Positions 24,201-36,800 of a DNA stretch of 64,000 nucleotides are shown in pieces. Source of the stretch: Neckera pumila (lineage: Eukaryota > Streptophyta > Bryopsida > Hypnales > Neckeraceae); assembly GCA_963969595.1 (NCBI GenBank), contig OZ018411.1, forward strand, positions 28,221,445-28,285,444, given 5' to 3'. Below the pieces are notes generated by a model. The model saw only the letters and a program-made list of their open reading frames with translations. It was not told the origin of the DNA and searched no databases. Both the position numbers and the translations under genes were made by a program. Position 1 is the stretch's first letter. Each line of letters starts with the position of its first letter.

Positions 24201-24470
24201 TTCAGGGTTCTGTTGCTACCCTTCGACAAAATCTTCTAATCGTTCCCAAGGAATGGCTGCAATTTCGGAGATGACGACGGAACGATTGCCAGTGGTCTCA
24301 TGCGGAATCCAAACGAGGTCAGCGTACCTGATGAGGCCCGGTTTCGGGTACTGCACCATGTCCTATATTCCTCGAACGAGCTTCGCCTCGCGCTCCGGGT
24401 CATAAGCTCCAGCTGCCTCTCGCTTCTCCTCCTCAGATGCTGATGATTGGAAGTCATCGGTGGACTCCAT
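21205..24470 (-). pseudogene. MURA-like transposase with SWIM zinc finger, disabled
   Basis: It starts at ATG 24470 (MESTDDFQSSASEEEKR) and reads to TAA at 21205-21207. In order: acidic N-terminus and WIPHETTGN region (24470-24180), a Lys-rich linker, GCQCCFFAKQLY and YRHPHHTN (about 23645-23570), ALSIDATFGTS with the first catalytic Asp (about 23125), IIVDNAQAEINV with a likely second Asp (about 22720), CLWHVRKAW (about 22385), NMNAAIESYHGN with a likely catalytic Glu (about 22115), and a SWIM finger CDCPVGLQGMICKH (about 21767-21726). A basic tail ends it. These are Mutator transposase hallmarks. It is disabled by TAG at 24363, 24216, 23605, 22804, 22744 and 21409, TGA at 23338, and a one-base slip in an A-run at 22171-22176. 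Introns are likely near 24180 and 22500-22690. Confidence 0.8.
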
Positions 24471-25103
24471 GATCGCCGTCGAGGAAGTACCATGAAATTT
24501 GGAAGACACGATGCGCACTCTGATGACAGGACTCCCACAGGAAGGAGACACTGAACTCTAAATTCCGCTGTGTTTCGCACTGTTGCTCTCGTGACATGCA
24601 GGTCGGTGTTGCGAAGCATGTATAATACGTTGACTACGTAGTATACCTCCTCTGTACAATCATCTAAGTAGACGTAGCACGGATTGCATGACACGCTCTA
24701 AATCCTATCTAAAGAGATAATACAATAAAATAGTCCCTGCAAACGTGTGCAGTCCACTGCGAACATGCGCCAAAACAGGAAAACGGCAAAGCGGCAACAA
24801 TAGTGCCGGAAAATACCCAGGAGCGGCCCCGAAACCCTAAACCGCCGGAGCCAACAGGGTTATGGGTGTGATACAGGAAATCAAGTAAACCTAAAACCGC
24901 ATGTAAAACATCCTCAACATTTTCAACAGTCTGCTCATCGTGGTTGCGAAATACATTCATCATTTTTATTTCAAGTGGAACAGAAAAATGCCTAAAGCAC
25001 AGCAGTTGTGAAACTCCACTTTGTGAGGAGGGACGACGGAGCTGATTTTTGGCAGTACGTCATGGAGCAGTCGGAAATGTAGAACGTCTACTTGCATTCA
25101 ACT

Positions 25104-25388
25104 TCCTGCAATTAATTCACCGTCATCATTCGCCTAAACCCAAGCCGTCCCATCAAGGCGCCCAGGACGTCATTTCAAGCTGGACATCGTTCATTCCCTC
25201 CGTCGCGGTCCTCTCCATCGGGTTCGCGGAAATTGTCGTCGCATCGGGGAGCGCCCTCCGCACGTTCCCAAAGAATCGGGCTGTCCTTTGTGGGTCGGCC
25301 AAGCCGCAACGTGCAGGCCGGGCCCGACCTGGACCCCGCGCGCCATGTCAGGCGGGCCCACAAAGGATGGCACGATTTAACGTCCTGT
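25104..25388 (-). repeat. MULE terminal inverted repeat, right
   Basis: Inverted copy of 12966-13250, same length. Its outermost base differs from the left end (ACAGGACGTT versus GCAGGACGTT when read inward). The next 9 bases outside are the target duplication. Confidence 0.9.
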
Positions 25389-25397
25389 GTGGACCAC
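25389..25397. repeat. 9-bp target-site duplication of the MULE, right copy
   Basis: GTGGACCAC, identical to 12957-12965. Confidence 0.92.
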
Positions 25398-25499
25398 GTC
25401 ATCGTGCATTCTGAAACGGATTATTGATAAGATTTGGAAAACCAAAACTAAAGTCGATGCAGAGTCGTTGGCATAATTTCTGTCCAAAGATATAGCCAA

Positions 25500-26803
25500 T
25501 AAACAAGCTTTTAGTTGAAAGCTAGAGGCTCTCGTGGTCTATGTTGCAGAATTGCAGTGGGTAATTAAGCTTGCTTTTTTGAATAAGGTAGGAGGCTCAA
25601 AAGCCGCTCATTTAAGGGTCAACCCACCTTTTTTGTGTGCTTCTTTGGATGGGAATATTTTTAGCTCATTTTTCAGGCAAAAATGAAATAGATGCAGAAT
25701 GTAAAACAAGTGGTTTCATGGTTTCATAATTTTTCAAAGCATTCTTGTGACCTTGTAAACAAGTTATATTATAGGCACTTGTAGATGACCCTATGTCTTT
25801 CACAAACCAATTACTTTGCAACTTGTAAAGAGATATGGGGAAAGCAAGGAAAATGATTGGCTCTTGCAAAAAATAATATTTTTTTCCTTGATCCATTCAA
25901 TGACTGTAGAGGTTGATTTAAGGTCCATGTCATATCCAATTCAAAGCGAATTGTAGAGGCAATTCTTTACCCTTAAACACCTTGATTCTTTTTTGAATTT
26001 TTGCACATTTTTGCTTATATCTTTGTATAGAAATATCAATTACCACAATTTAATGAAATTGGTCATCAAAGAAGGTTGTCTTTTCAACATTCAAGTATTA
26101 CATCGGATGAATGAAAATTTAGTTGGACGAAATAGTGCCTGCAAGCTTTTTGTTCATCATCCAAAATATGAACATCGGAGCGCTTAAGGATTAATGCTTG
26201 TGCGGTTTCTGAGCCTCCTACCTTAGACATCCTTACAATAAGCATTTGTCAATGCAAAGCGTACTTCCTTTTGGCTAGAGCCAACAAATCATGTAATAAA
26301 CTAACCATGACTAACTATGACACTTCAATCTAATATGTACATTGAGGGCTAAAAGTGTCCAATGAATGACTTTCAAGAAAGCTGTAGAAACAAAAAATAC
26401 CAACCCATTCATCTTGAACTCTCTTAATTATTGGTTGACTAACTTGGTAATAGGGTTGTACTCTTCCAAAGTTAAAAAATTGAGCATAGTTGCACATATT
26501 CGGATGGTTAGGTTTTAACCCTGAAAAAATGAGACCTATCACCAAGGTACTTTGTCCGAAAAAAGATTTAATTTTTGGACCAATAGATGCATTCTTCATT
26601 TCTAGCCAATTCTTTGGCATTAGCAACTTGCCACGGATACAAGACTTGTTAGCAAATCAAAGATTTTCCAATCTACCAAAAAAAGTTTCATTTGATACTA
26701 GATGCAAAAGTTGAAATAGTTGAAATTTTTACTAGTAGATGATTTAGAACCAAAAATTCTGATGGCAAAGAGATAAATGGAATATTTTCAAAATCAGTTG
26801 ATA
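25500..26803. repeat. Dispersed repeat, copy 1 (left part), interrupted by a CACTA element
   Basis: Non-coding. Long stretches match 55864-56560 (for example GTTTGTCAATGCAAAG versus CATTTGTCAATGCAAAG, ATGACACTTC, and GGACCAATAGATGCA). The match continues on the far side of the CACTA element at 29387-29460. A shorter third copy is at 52681-52830. Confidence 0.65.
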
Positions 26804-29386
26804 CACTAGAAGAAAAACGTGTCCGCCACAACCAGCCATATGCAACTTATATGCAACTAAGTGTCCTATACAACTATTCTACAACTGTAATTTTTTCTAT
26901 TTGCAGCGACTTCAACGTGTACGTTGTTGTAATTGCAGAGTAGTTGTAGAATGAAATGCTAGGTTATAGAACTATAATAGAGTAGACATTCAAAATGAAT
27001 GTGAAGAATTCTACATCCACTATTCATTAGAGTTGTCGATGTAAACAACTCTAGATATGTTTTGTAGAGTCCACTCTATCAAAGCCTAGTTGCATATTAC
27101 CTAAATTTGATTACAATTTCACTAGAAAACAGCTATAGTTCAACTAGGAAAAAATTGGAGTTTGACTAGAAAACAACTACAATGGCAACTACAAATTAAT
27201 CTTAAAAACAACTATAGAACAACTAGAATTAAACTAATCTACAACTACAAAACAACTACAAGAAAAGTCACGCAACTAAAAAACAACTACAATTCAATTT
27301 AAAAATGACAAGATGGCAACTTAAAAATGACCACATGGTGTCTAGAAAACAACTACAAAATGATTGGAAAACTAATACAGATGAACTATAGTACAACTTA
27401 GAATGACTACCAAACAACAAGAATTTGACTACAAAACAATTGTAGTTAGAGTTGTTTGTTGAAATTCTATGAAACTCGTTGTTTATCAACTAGAATTGAA
27501 CAACCTTGTTTTGCTATCGTCTTGTGGCTGCAAGTTCACAATGTATTCTTCTATTGCATGAGATGCAAAAGATGCAATGTATAATTTCCCTACATCAAGT
27601 TCATTTTGGTTCAAAACCATACTTTAAAACACCAAATAATTCTTTCATAAACGGCTGAAAATTGCATACATTTGTGTATATAATTTCAAACTTTAGAATA
27701 ATAAAATGGTATTTGAGTTATACAAAGTCTCAATATCTTGAAGATGTTAAGAGACTGTCTTCTACAGATAAATCTATGGCTTTGATCAAACATGGAATAG
27801 TCAGAAGAAAAGGCACATGTTCTGGACAATCAAACTAGAAGCTGACAATGATGTTGACAAACACATCTAAAGTGTCTACAAATCTCTATCGAGCACAAGT
27901 TTTTTTTTATATAACACTACTTTTCAACCTTCTTTCCTTGCATCATCTAGAAAACAATATTTTATAACATGTTTTCATATTTGCCATATATAATGAGGAT
28001 GGATGAAATTTAAAGAAGATGCTCTATCCAATTTCTCTTTGAAAATTTGTTCATAAATTTTGATGAGAGACTTGAAATCTTAAATGGATTTTTGGAGAGA
28101 AAAGTTTGTTTGTTTTTTCAACTTTTCATAGTTCAAAGTTTTTAAAAGAAAAATAGTCTACTATGCCTAAATGCGGTTTGAAATTTACATTAATACAATT
28201 CTGCATTTTATATATCTCATATTGTTTGTCATACCTCCTACCACCCCACTTGTATAAATATCTCGTCTTTTTAACTCTCTATAATCACATTAAGTGGCCT
28301 TTGGAGTTACCTAACATAATTGTCCAAAGTGGTGAGTATTCTATGATATATGGTGTATTTTGTATGGTGTATTTTGTATGGTGTATCATACATGGTGTAT
28401 GATGTACTATGTATGGCATATTTTGTATGACATGTTGTATAAGACATTATGAGCCACAAATGAGTTGTATACTAGTTGGTTTCAATTGCAAATGAGTTGT
28501 AAAACACTTGTATGTGGTTGACTACAATTTGCAAATAAGTTGCATAAATGTACCATTAAAGAGGTAAAATGTAGTTACAAACAAGTTGCACACATGATTC
28601 ACGAGTCACAAATAAGTTGCATAGAACCTATAAAGTAATCACAAAAGTCATAGAGAAATCATAACCTTGTCGCAAACCAGTTGCATTAGAGGAGTTTGGG
28701 GGGCCTTAGAAGATTGTTTCAAGCCCGTTCCCTAGTCTGTACAAATTCAGGAAACGACGGTACGAGCGTGTTAGATTTTTTTTTTTTCAAAAAAAATAAA
28801 TAAATAAATTTACCAAAATATTATTTTAACCAATTTTTATTTTTTATTTTTTCAAAAATGACGTGGATGTCGCTTGACCACGTCTGCTTGGCCATTTGGC
28901 AGCATTCCAGCATTCCTGCACAATTCCCACAGTCCGGGAATTCGCAGTCTCTTAGAAGGCCCGAAACTCCTCTAATGGTAAGAAATGGCAAACATGTTGT
29001 AAATGAGTCGCAAACTGCTTACGGCTACATTGCCCCATAGTCCCACATACACCTAAAGCAGTTGCAAAGTAGTTGAAAGTAAATTGAAATGAAGTTGCAA
29101 ACTGATCTCATCAAAGTCGCAATAAAGTCACAAACAAGTTGCAACTTAGTTACCGACCTCAAGCGGCAATAAATACCACGTAAGCAACCACGTCATAAAG
29201 TGTATCGATGAAGTTCCAAGTAAGATGCCGAATGAGAAACAATCCGTTTCGCCTTGCAACTATGCTGCAACTAAAAAAGATGTCCACAACAACTAGAGGC
29301 CTCCAGAATATCCTGTTGCAAATGTCCGATGCAACTCAAAACTAGTTGCTTTTTGTAGTTGCAAAACCCCTCTTTTTCTTCTATTG
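26804..29386. mobile_element. Non-autonomous CACTA element 2 (2.6 kb)
   Basis: Left end CACTAGAAGAAAAACGTGTC, right end reversed CAATAGAAGAAAAAGAGG, flanked by a 3-bp ATA duplication (26801-26803, 29387-29389). Its left end matches the reversed right end of the CACTA at 42784-45003 (CACTACAAGAAAAACATATC), so they are one family. Subterminal zones are packed with CAACTA/ACAACTACA on the left (about 27100-27440) and AGTTGCA on the right (about 28450-29370), as expected for TNPA-type binding arrays. No transposase. A MITE is nested at 28684-28977. Confidence 0.8.
28684..28977. mobile_element. CATTAGA-ended MITE, copy 1
   Basis: TIRs CATTAGAGGAGTTT at both ends, poly-T/A loop, and a core GACGTGGATGTCGCTTGACC shared with the copies at 52106 and 55537. 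Nested in CACTA element 2. Confidence 0.65.
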
Positions 29387-29389
29387 ATA

Positions 29390-30815
29390 CAAAGTGGTAC
29401 ATTTATGTAGAGGTGGCAATTAGGTGCAATTACTTTATGTATAAGGTATAGTAATTTTTTCTAAAAGTGCCTATTTTCTTCAAATTGCCCATATAATTAG
29501 CTTCGGAATAATATAAGGTGGTCCTTAAATCAACCTCTTTAGCCATTGAGTTTATCAAATAAAAGTGTAATTTTATTAGAGTGTTATTTCTCCTTGTTTT
29601 CCTTACACCTCTTTATGAACTGCAATTGGATGGATTTGGAAGACCTACAATCACAATAAGTGCCTACGTCACAAATCTTTGAAAACTCATAATTAATTCA
29701 ATAATGCTTCAAAAAATATGAAACCAATTGTCTTATATTTTGCATCTATTTTTCTTTCTCTGAAAAAATGAGCTAAAAATCTTTCCACCTCCAGAAACTC
29801 ATAAAAATGGCAAACCAGACCTTAAAGAATTGTTTTTAGAGCAAACTACCTTAAATTAACATAAGGTACCAAGAATGCAATCGATTCATAGTTTAAAATA
29901 CATTAGGATCTAAAAATAACTAAAAACTCCATATCTTTTGATTCTTTTTTCTTTTTCTTTTTTTTAACAAATGAGAAACCCACTACATTAAAAAGAAACC
30001 AAGGAACAACAGCCAAACTCTGTAACCTTCACACAGTTTGCAAAAACACCACAAAACAAAGTGCCAAGCACCCGTCCTTAGTGAGGGCTTTCCAATGGTA
30101 CCAACAACAAGACCGGGAGACGCACAGTGGAGATCTCAACGTAACAAACAAAACAAGCAAAACAAGCAACTTGATTGTAGGAATCAATGTTTAAGAATTA
30201 ACACAAGAATCTTCAAAAAAACTGAAAGATGTAAAAACAATTCTTTTGTGCTCGAGATGTATTTGGGCTCATCCATTGTTCAAAATTTGAATGTCTTGTC
30301 CTTAACGGGTCAAAGGTTAAGTCAATTCTATAATGAGTTACAAATTCACTTGTCTTTAGAACGCTCATCAACTCTGCCAGGTTTAAGGGTTCGGGGGAAA
30401 AACGAATTTTCCCTTAATTCTCTTTGTGCATGGAGGTTACATCAACGAAAGGATTTACGGGAAGTTGAATGACGATAAAAGAGCCAAAGTCAATATTACC
30501 AAATCCAGAAAATTAAGGTAGAAGGTTTGGACCACAACTTTCGGTAGGGTCCAGAAACTCTTCGCTCAGCGGATCGAAGCAGCAAGGGTCCTCAAGTGTA
30601 TATTTTTGATGGAGCCACAAAAGAATCTGTACTAGAGAGTCAAAATTGTTGACAACCAAACCCTACAATTAACTAATCCATCCAGCCCTTCCGGCTAATC
30701 AGGACGGATTTCTGTGCTTGAACGGAAGACCTTGATGAAGGTTCAGGACGAACCAAATAAAATTTGTTACCGGGAACAAAATTCAAACAGCAATGACCAT
30801 AACTTACAAGGGCTA
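29390..30815. other. Spacer with a GC-rich dispersed repeat
   Basis: 29387-29460 completes the repeat interrupted by the CACTA element. 30030-30175 holds a repeat (GAGGGCTTTCCAATGGTACC, then GGAGACGCACAGT, then GAGATCTCAAC) found again at 54476-54580 and partly at 54310-54400. I see no gene. The last part should be the 3' UTR of the ABCB gene. Confidence 0.5.
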
Positions 30816-33800
30816 TCACGAAGAGGAGAGATGGAGACGCACAAGAGCATGATATGCTCCATTCTCGCGAGACATCAACTCGTCGTGCTTTCCCTGCTCC
30901 ACGATGACCCCGTTCTTCACCACAGCAATCAGATCGGCGTTTCGAATAGTGGACAGGCGATGAGCAACAACAATGGTGGTTCGGTTCACCATGATGCGGT
31001 CGAGAGCCTCCTGCACAACATGTTCGGATTCCGCGTCCAGGGCACTGGTCGCCTCGTCCAACAGCAAGATTCTCGGGTCTTTCACGATTGCCCTGGCTAT
31101 GGCCACTCTCTGCTTCTGACCTCCTGACAATTGAATACCACGCTCTCCCACGGTGGTGTCAAATCCTTCAGGCAAACCTGTGATGAATTTATGGCAGTTG
31201 GACGCTTTGGCGGCAGATTCCATTTCGGATTGCGTGACGTCGTCGTCTCTTCCATACACGATGTTGGCTGTTATGGACGTGTTGAAAAGGACAGGCTCCT
31301 GGCTCACAAGCCCAATTTGTTGGCGAAGCCAACGCACTTGCAGCTCTTTAATATCAACACCATCGAGCAGGATGGAGCCACCATCCAGATCGTAGAACCT
31401 CTCCAGCAGGGAGATCACAGTGCTCTTGCCTGAGCCCGACTCGCCAACAAGGGCCACAGTCTGCTCACAATACAGAAAACACAGCAACTAGCCACATTCA
31501 TTACACGGATACAATCTGGCTGAGCGCTCGACGTCAGTGGTGACGAACATGGAGCACCTTAAGACGTCCATTCGAAGGACGTCCACAATGACAGCACACG
31601 TATTCTTCACAGGCAAGTAGTGACATAAGCAGGACCTTAGAAATAACATACCTTGCCAGCAGGCACAGTGAGGCTCAAATCTCGGAATATGGGAATTGCA
31701 GGTCTGGACGGATAAGTGAAGCTTATATTGCGGAGCTCAATGTCCCCATGCACTGTCTTCAAAGTCTTTCCCGACATGACAAAAGGGTCGATGAGCGACT
31801 TTCGATCAAGCAGCTCGAACACAGAATTGATGGCAAGTTTGGTCTTGGTTATATCAGGTGTCAAACTGGCGGATTGTGAGACACCGAGTGCACTCATGGT
31901 GATGGCAAAGAAAACCTTGAAAACATCGCCAAAGCTAGTTTTACCCTGCTGCACCAATTTCGATCCAACCCAAAATGAAAGTGCATAGCAGGCAAAAAGG
32001 ACGAAGTTGGAGAAGGCCAACCCTGTCCCACTAATGTAGCCTTGTCGTATTCCACTCTTCAGAGGTTTCTGGCATTTCTCAGTGTACAAATTCACCACCT
32101 TCTCTTCAGCGCAAAAAGACGATACAGTTCGGATACTTGAGATTGCATCGTTTGCAACGCGACTTGCATCCTCATATGCTAGCTGAACACATCATAAGAA
32201 TAGCGTTGCACGACATAAGATACCACAAGAGGAATGTAATGAACAAGGATCCCAAAAATTGAACGCTGACAGTCACAAAATCACAGAGACAATCAACGAT
32301 GGAAATGGCGAACCTTGGCATCGTTGCTGAAACCCTGCATCAATTTCATCTGGAAATACCCTTGTGAGCCTAAGAGCGGAACAAGGGCCAGGACCAGAAG
32401 GGAGAGTCGCCAGTCGGCAATGAAAGCTATGGTTAGTCCACAGATGATAGTGCCGATGTTCTGGATCACAAGTGAGAGGGTGTCTGCCACCATGCTCTTC
32501 ACAGCTGCCGCATCCGTGGAAAGGCGAGCACCAATAGAGCCACTGCAATAAAAATAAAAAAAATCTAAAAAAGTTAATGGCCTGACATTGAAAACTGCCG
32601 AGGTTGCAATTAAGTAGGTATGACTCAAAGATTCCATCATCAAATGCCCGCCGTCTCACCTGCCATTATCTTCCTCGTCGAACCATGCCACTTCATTTCT
32701 CAACACCTTATCAAAGGTTAGCCTACGCAAGCGACGAATAAGCCGCTGGCCTATCACTGCAAATGAGGAGTATTGTGTCGGGCAAACGATGAATATGCCA
32801 ATCGCTAGTACCAAGAACATGATAGACCAGAAATTTGCATCGTCTCTCAGTTTCTTCTTATCAGATTGGTAATAAGTAGAAATGATATTTGACAGTAAAA
32901 GTCCAAAGACTGGAAATGCGGTCCCATTGGCGAGGGCCGCAAGTCCGCCAAAAATGAAAAGGTGAAATTCAGGTTTGCTATATGTGACAAGTCGGAAGAG
33001 GGACGATTCAGCGCGCTTCCTGCTTTTCTTTTCCCCCATCTCAACATCAGTCTCGCCGCTTCTGTTACTCTTTCCAAGCTGATCACGTGCACTACGAGAT
33101 GCACTTCGCGAATTGCGAAAACTAAGACCGCGGCTGCCACGTGAACCTTTGGTGAGAGATCTGCTAATCGCTTCGGGCTCATCCCCAACATTCACACCCT
33201 TCAACATTTCATCGTCCTGCTGCCTGTGAATCTGCTGCAAACGAATTAGCTGTGAATATGCTCCATCTGAATTGGACAGAAGTTTATCGTGTGTTCCTGT
33301 ACACCCACAACTGGTGTTTGTAAGAGACCATCCTAGCGATATGCTGAACAAGTTTTAAACCACTTCAACATTCTTGACATTGACCACTAGTGGATGCTCA
33401 AAACTTCATCCAGATTTTACATGATTATGGTTGTTGGTTAGAGCCGTAAAACGGACAAAATCCCGGCTATGACAGCAGTAGGAAAAACACGATGAATGCG
33501 GCGGGACCCAAATTTAAACGTGCATACCTGTTTCCACGACGACCCCTCTTTGGATGACGGCTATGAGATCGGCATTTCGGATTGTAGTAAGGCGATGTGC
33601 AACCACAATTGTAGTGCGACCAACCATAATTTTCTCGAGTGCTTCCTGAACAATGTGTTCAGACTGAGCGTCCAAAGCACTCGTTGCTTCATCCAACAGC
33701 AGAATTTTGGGATCCTTCAGGATGGCTCTCGCAATCGCAATACGCTGCTTCTGACCTCCTGAGAGCTGAATTCCTCGCTCACCAACCAGTGTGGCGTACC

Positions 33801-36800
33801 CTTTGGGCATCTTGGTGATGAAGCTGTCTGCGTTGGCCAATGCAGCTGCTGCCTCAACCTCCGCATCTGTAGCACCATCCTTCGCGTAGGCAATGTTGTC
33901 CTTAATTGAGGTACCGAACAGAACCGGCTCCTGGCTCACCAGACCGATTTGCTGCCTCAGCCACCGCAACTGAACGGTCTTGATATTCACACCATCTACT
34001 AGTACTTGCCCACCATCCGGATCGTAAAACCTCTCCACAAGACTCACGACCGTGGACTTGCCGCTGCAAACCACAGAATGAATCAAATGTTTAATTGAAA
34101 AGTTGAGACCATGGACATCAAAGCACGGAATTCTTAGTGAGCCACGAGAGGAATTTCCAAGCAACGGACATAGACTCTCACCTTCCACTTTCTCCCACTA
34201 ATGCGACAGTCGTGCCAGCAGCGATAGCGAGGTTAAAGTTTCTGAAGATGGGCACATCTGGACGACTCGGGTAGGTGAAGTCCACTTTTCGTAGTTCGAC
34301 GTCACCCCGAAGATTCTTCAAAATTTCACCGCTCAGGTCGTATACATCAATTAAGGGCTTGCGCTTAATGACCTCAAACATTTTGTACGCTGCTGCTTTA
34401 CCAGATGCGAAAGCCTGAACGCACGGAGAAGCTTGCCCTAATGAACTAGTCATAACACAAACAAGGAACAGAGAGATCGTCAGACATCTCGAACTTCAAG
34501 TTTCGAAAGAAAACGATGGAGCCAAAAGATTAAATATAAGCAATGTACGGAACACTCTTTTGCTGCACATGCAGGTGACAACAAACTTTCAGTAGCAAGA
34601 GCAAGATCGACTTACCCCCCACCAGTAAGAACAGCGAATATGACATTGATCACAGTCCCTCCAGATAAGCCGTCATTAATCACAAGCACGGAACCGTACC
34701 ATATCGCCAGCGCATAACTAGAGAACATAACGAAAAGTGCAAAGCCGAGACCAAAACCAGTAGCAACTCCTGACTTGATTCCCGATTTCTCCGCCTTGGC
34801 TATTGCGTGATCGTATTCAGCTACAGATTTTCTCTCCCCGGTATACGACAACACCTATAGAAACTCACCACAACAAAAAGGGTCAATTCGTCACCCGTAG
34901 ATGAGGGATCGAGAAAAATTAAAACATTGCCAAGAAAGGGCAAGCCAATTGAAAACGACCTCAGAACACAACACTCGTCAAGTCAAAAGTAAACACCACA
35001 CAGGACTCTGATTTCTTACTGTTCGGATCGAGCTGACCACTTGCTCCACGGTTGTGCCGGCCTCGGCATATGCTTCCTGACCTTTGCCGGACATCTTAGA
35101 CATCACCATCGCCATGACACTGCCGGAGAGAATCAAAAGAGGCATTGTAGCGACCATGACTAGAGTCAATTTCCACCCTCTTGCAAATGCAACTGCGAAT
35201 CCAGCGAGAAACATAGCCACAAATTGCAAGAACTTGCCGACCTGTCATAGAAAGTCAAGGTCGTCAGTTTTGCAGATCCTTAAGATCTCAGAAACCAATC
35301 CACTGAAACCACTGCACGAACATTTCGAGAAGAAATGGAGCACCACGCAGAAAATTTGAACAATAAAAATGCGACTCTTTAAAAGTCCAACAACTGACAG
35401 GACCTCTGCAGCCCACTATACATTTCACAGCCTCGTTCGAAGGTAACAGATATCAATGTTTCTGCAGGTAACACACTAGATACTCTCGCATCCAAAGAAT
35501 TACCTTCTCGCCAATTGCATCTTGAATGAGAATAGTATCCCCAGACATCCGACTAACTACCTCGCCTGTTGTAGTCTCCTGGTCAAAAAATGGAATATCT
35601 TGCCTCAGGATCATCTTGAGGTACAAACTCCTGATGCGAGCTGCCTGACGCTCTCCAGTCACCATCCAACAGGTGACCTCTACACCCAAATAAAATAGTT
35701 CAGAATATAACAGCCCCATAGAGAATTGTAGAGACAACACATAGTCATCCCTCACACCAAATGAGATCTGGATATGTACCCAGAGAGAATTCGACAAACG
35801 AAATTGGGAAAGTTTAAATCAGAAACTCACGCAAGTATGAAGCAACTGCGGCTCCGATACCGATGTAAACAAATTTGACAGCTACCTGCACATGTTCAAG
35901 AAACACTCCCGGCATCAAAATCTCCGCTCTAATGGCAGGATTGAGTGAGACTCTCGAAGAAACGGTGCGTGAATGCCTAGGCATACCGACACCGATCAGA
36001 AAAGATACCAGAGGTATGCTTTCAATTCTTGGAAAATGAGAGCCATCCATATTATAGGGACCAGACCATCTCTTGAGAATATAGACAATGAAAATAGGAA
36101 AAGGCCACGTTTTCTAAACATCGACAGCAGATAACTAGTCCCTCGAAAGTTCAGGCCACGGGCAAGTGAGCCCAAGCCCTGGGTATATTGCAATGCCTAG
36201 GTTCAAAATCTCCAGAAGCGAGTTGACACTGCAACTGGTAGCAAGTAATGAAGTGATGGAGAGTCCCACTGCTCTTCTAGAAGCATGGAGTCACTATTAC
36301 ATTGGGGCATCGACAACTTTGTGAGCGATGCCAGTGGCATGGGTCCGCTAACACACATTTTCACATGTGTCTCTGACGAGTTAGACTGATTAATTCAAGA
36401 GCCGAACAGTCTTCAAATAGATACTCAAGCCCCCGGCTCGTCCTTGTCTCACATTCAAACTTCAAACAGATTTGTAAAAGAAGGCTCAAGTATCACAGCG
36501 AACACGGTAAGCACCGTGATTCAGCTCTTGCGGACTTCAGTAGGCAAATGCGGCGCGTGGTGAAGTGACCAATTGCAATCAACTTCGAGGTAAACTTTTA
36601 TGAACTTACCTTCCTCGAGGTTGTGAGTGCGACATGACCACGTATATAAAGGAAGTATCTATTGCTTAAAGGAAAGAGCGAGAACAAAAGAAAAGAAAAG
36701 GTGTGCACCTTCGAGACTGCGCGAACCAGCGCACTTTGATCACCTTGATTGTTACCAAAAGCATTGGTGAGGTCACCGAAAATGATTGTCATGAGCGGCA

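Larger units (their letters stand above)
12966..25388. mobile_element. 12.4-kb Mutator-like element (MULE) with convergent ULP1 and MURA genes
   Basis: The element is bounded by 285-bp terminal inverted repeats and a perfect 9-bp duplication, GTGGACCAC. It is GC-rich compared with its AT-rich flanks. It has two convergent genes: a multi-exon plus-strand gene from about 13748 to 18.6 kb ending in a C48 (ULP1) peptidase domain, and a minus-strand MURA-like transposase with a SWIM finger (24470 to 21205). An AT-rich tandem-repeat block lies between their 3' ends. This is the layout of maize MuDR, with the ULP1 gene in the mudrB position. ULP1-like domains are known in some angiosperm MULEs (Kaonashi type). 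Both genes carry premature stops, so this copy is not autonomous now. Confidence 0.9.

Noticed and set aside
1380..24365. A genetic code with TAG/TAA read as glutamine, as in some green algae, because stops fall at Gln-like positions in the Helentron and MULE.
   Set aside because: The 1,292-residue ABCB gene has many CAG/CAA glutamines and not one in-frame TAG or TAA, and ends at a normal stop. Cytosine deamination in silenced transposons explains the pattern.
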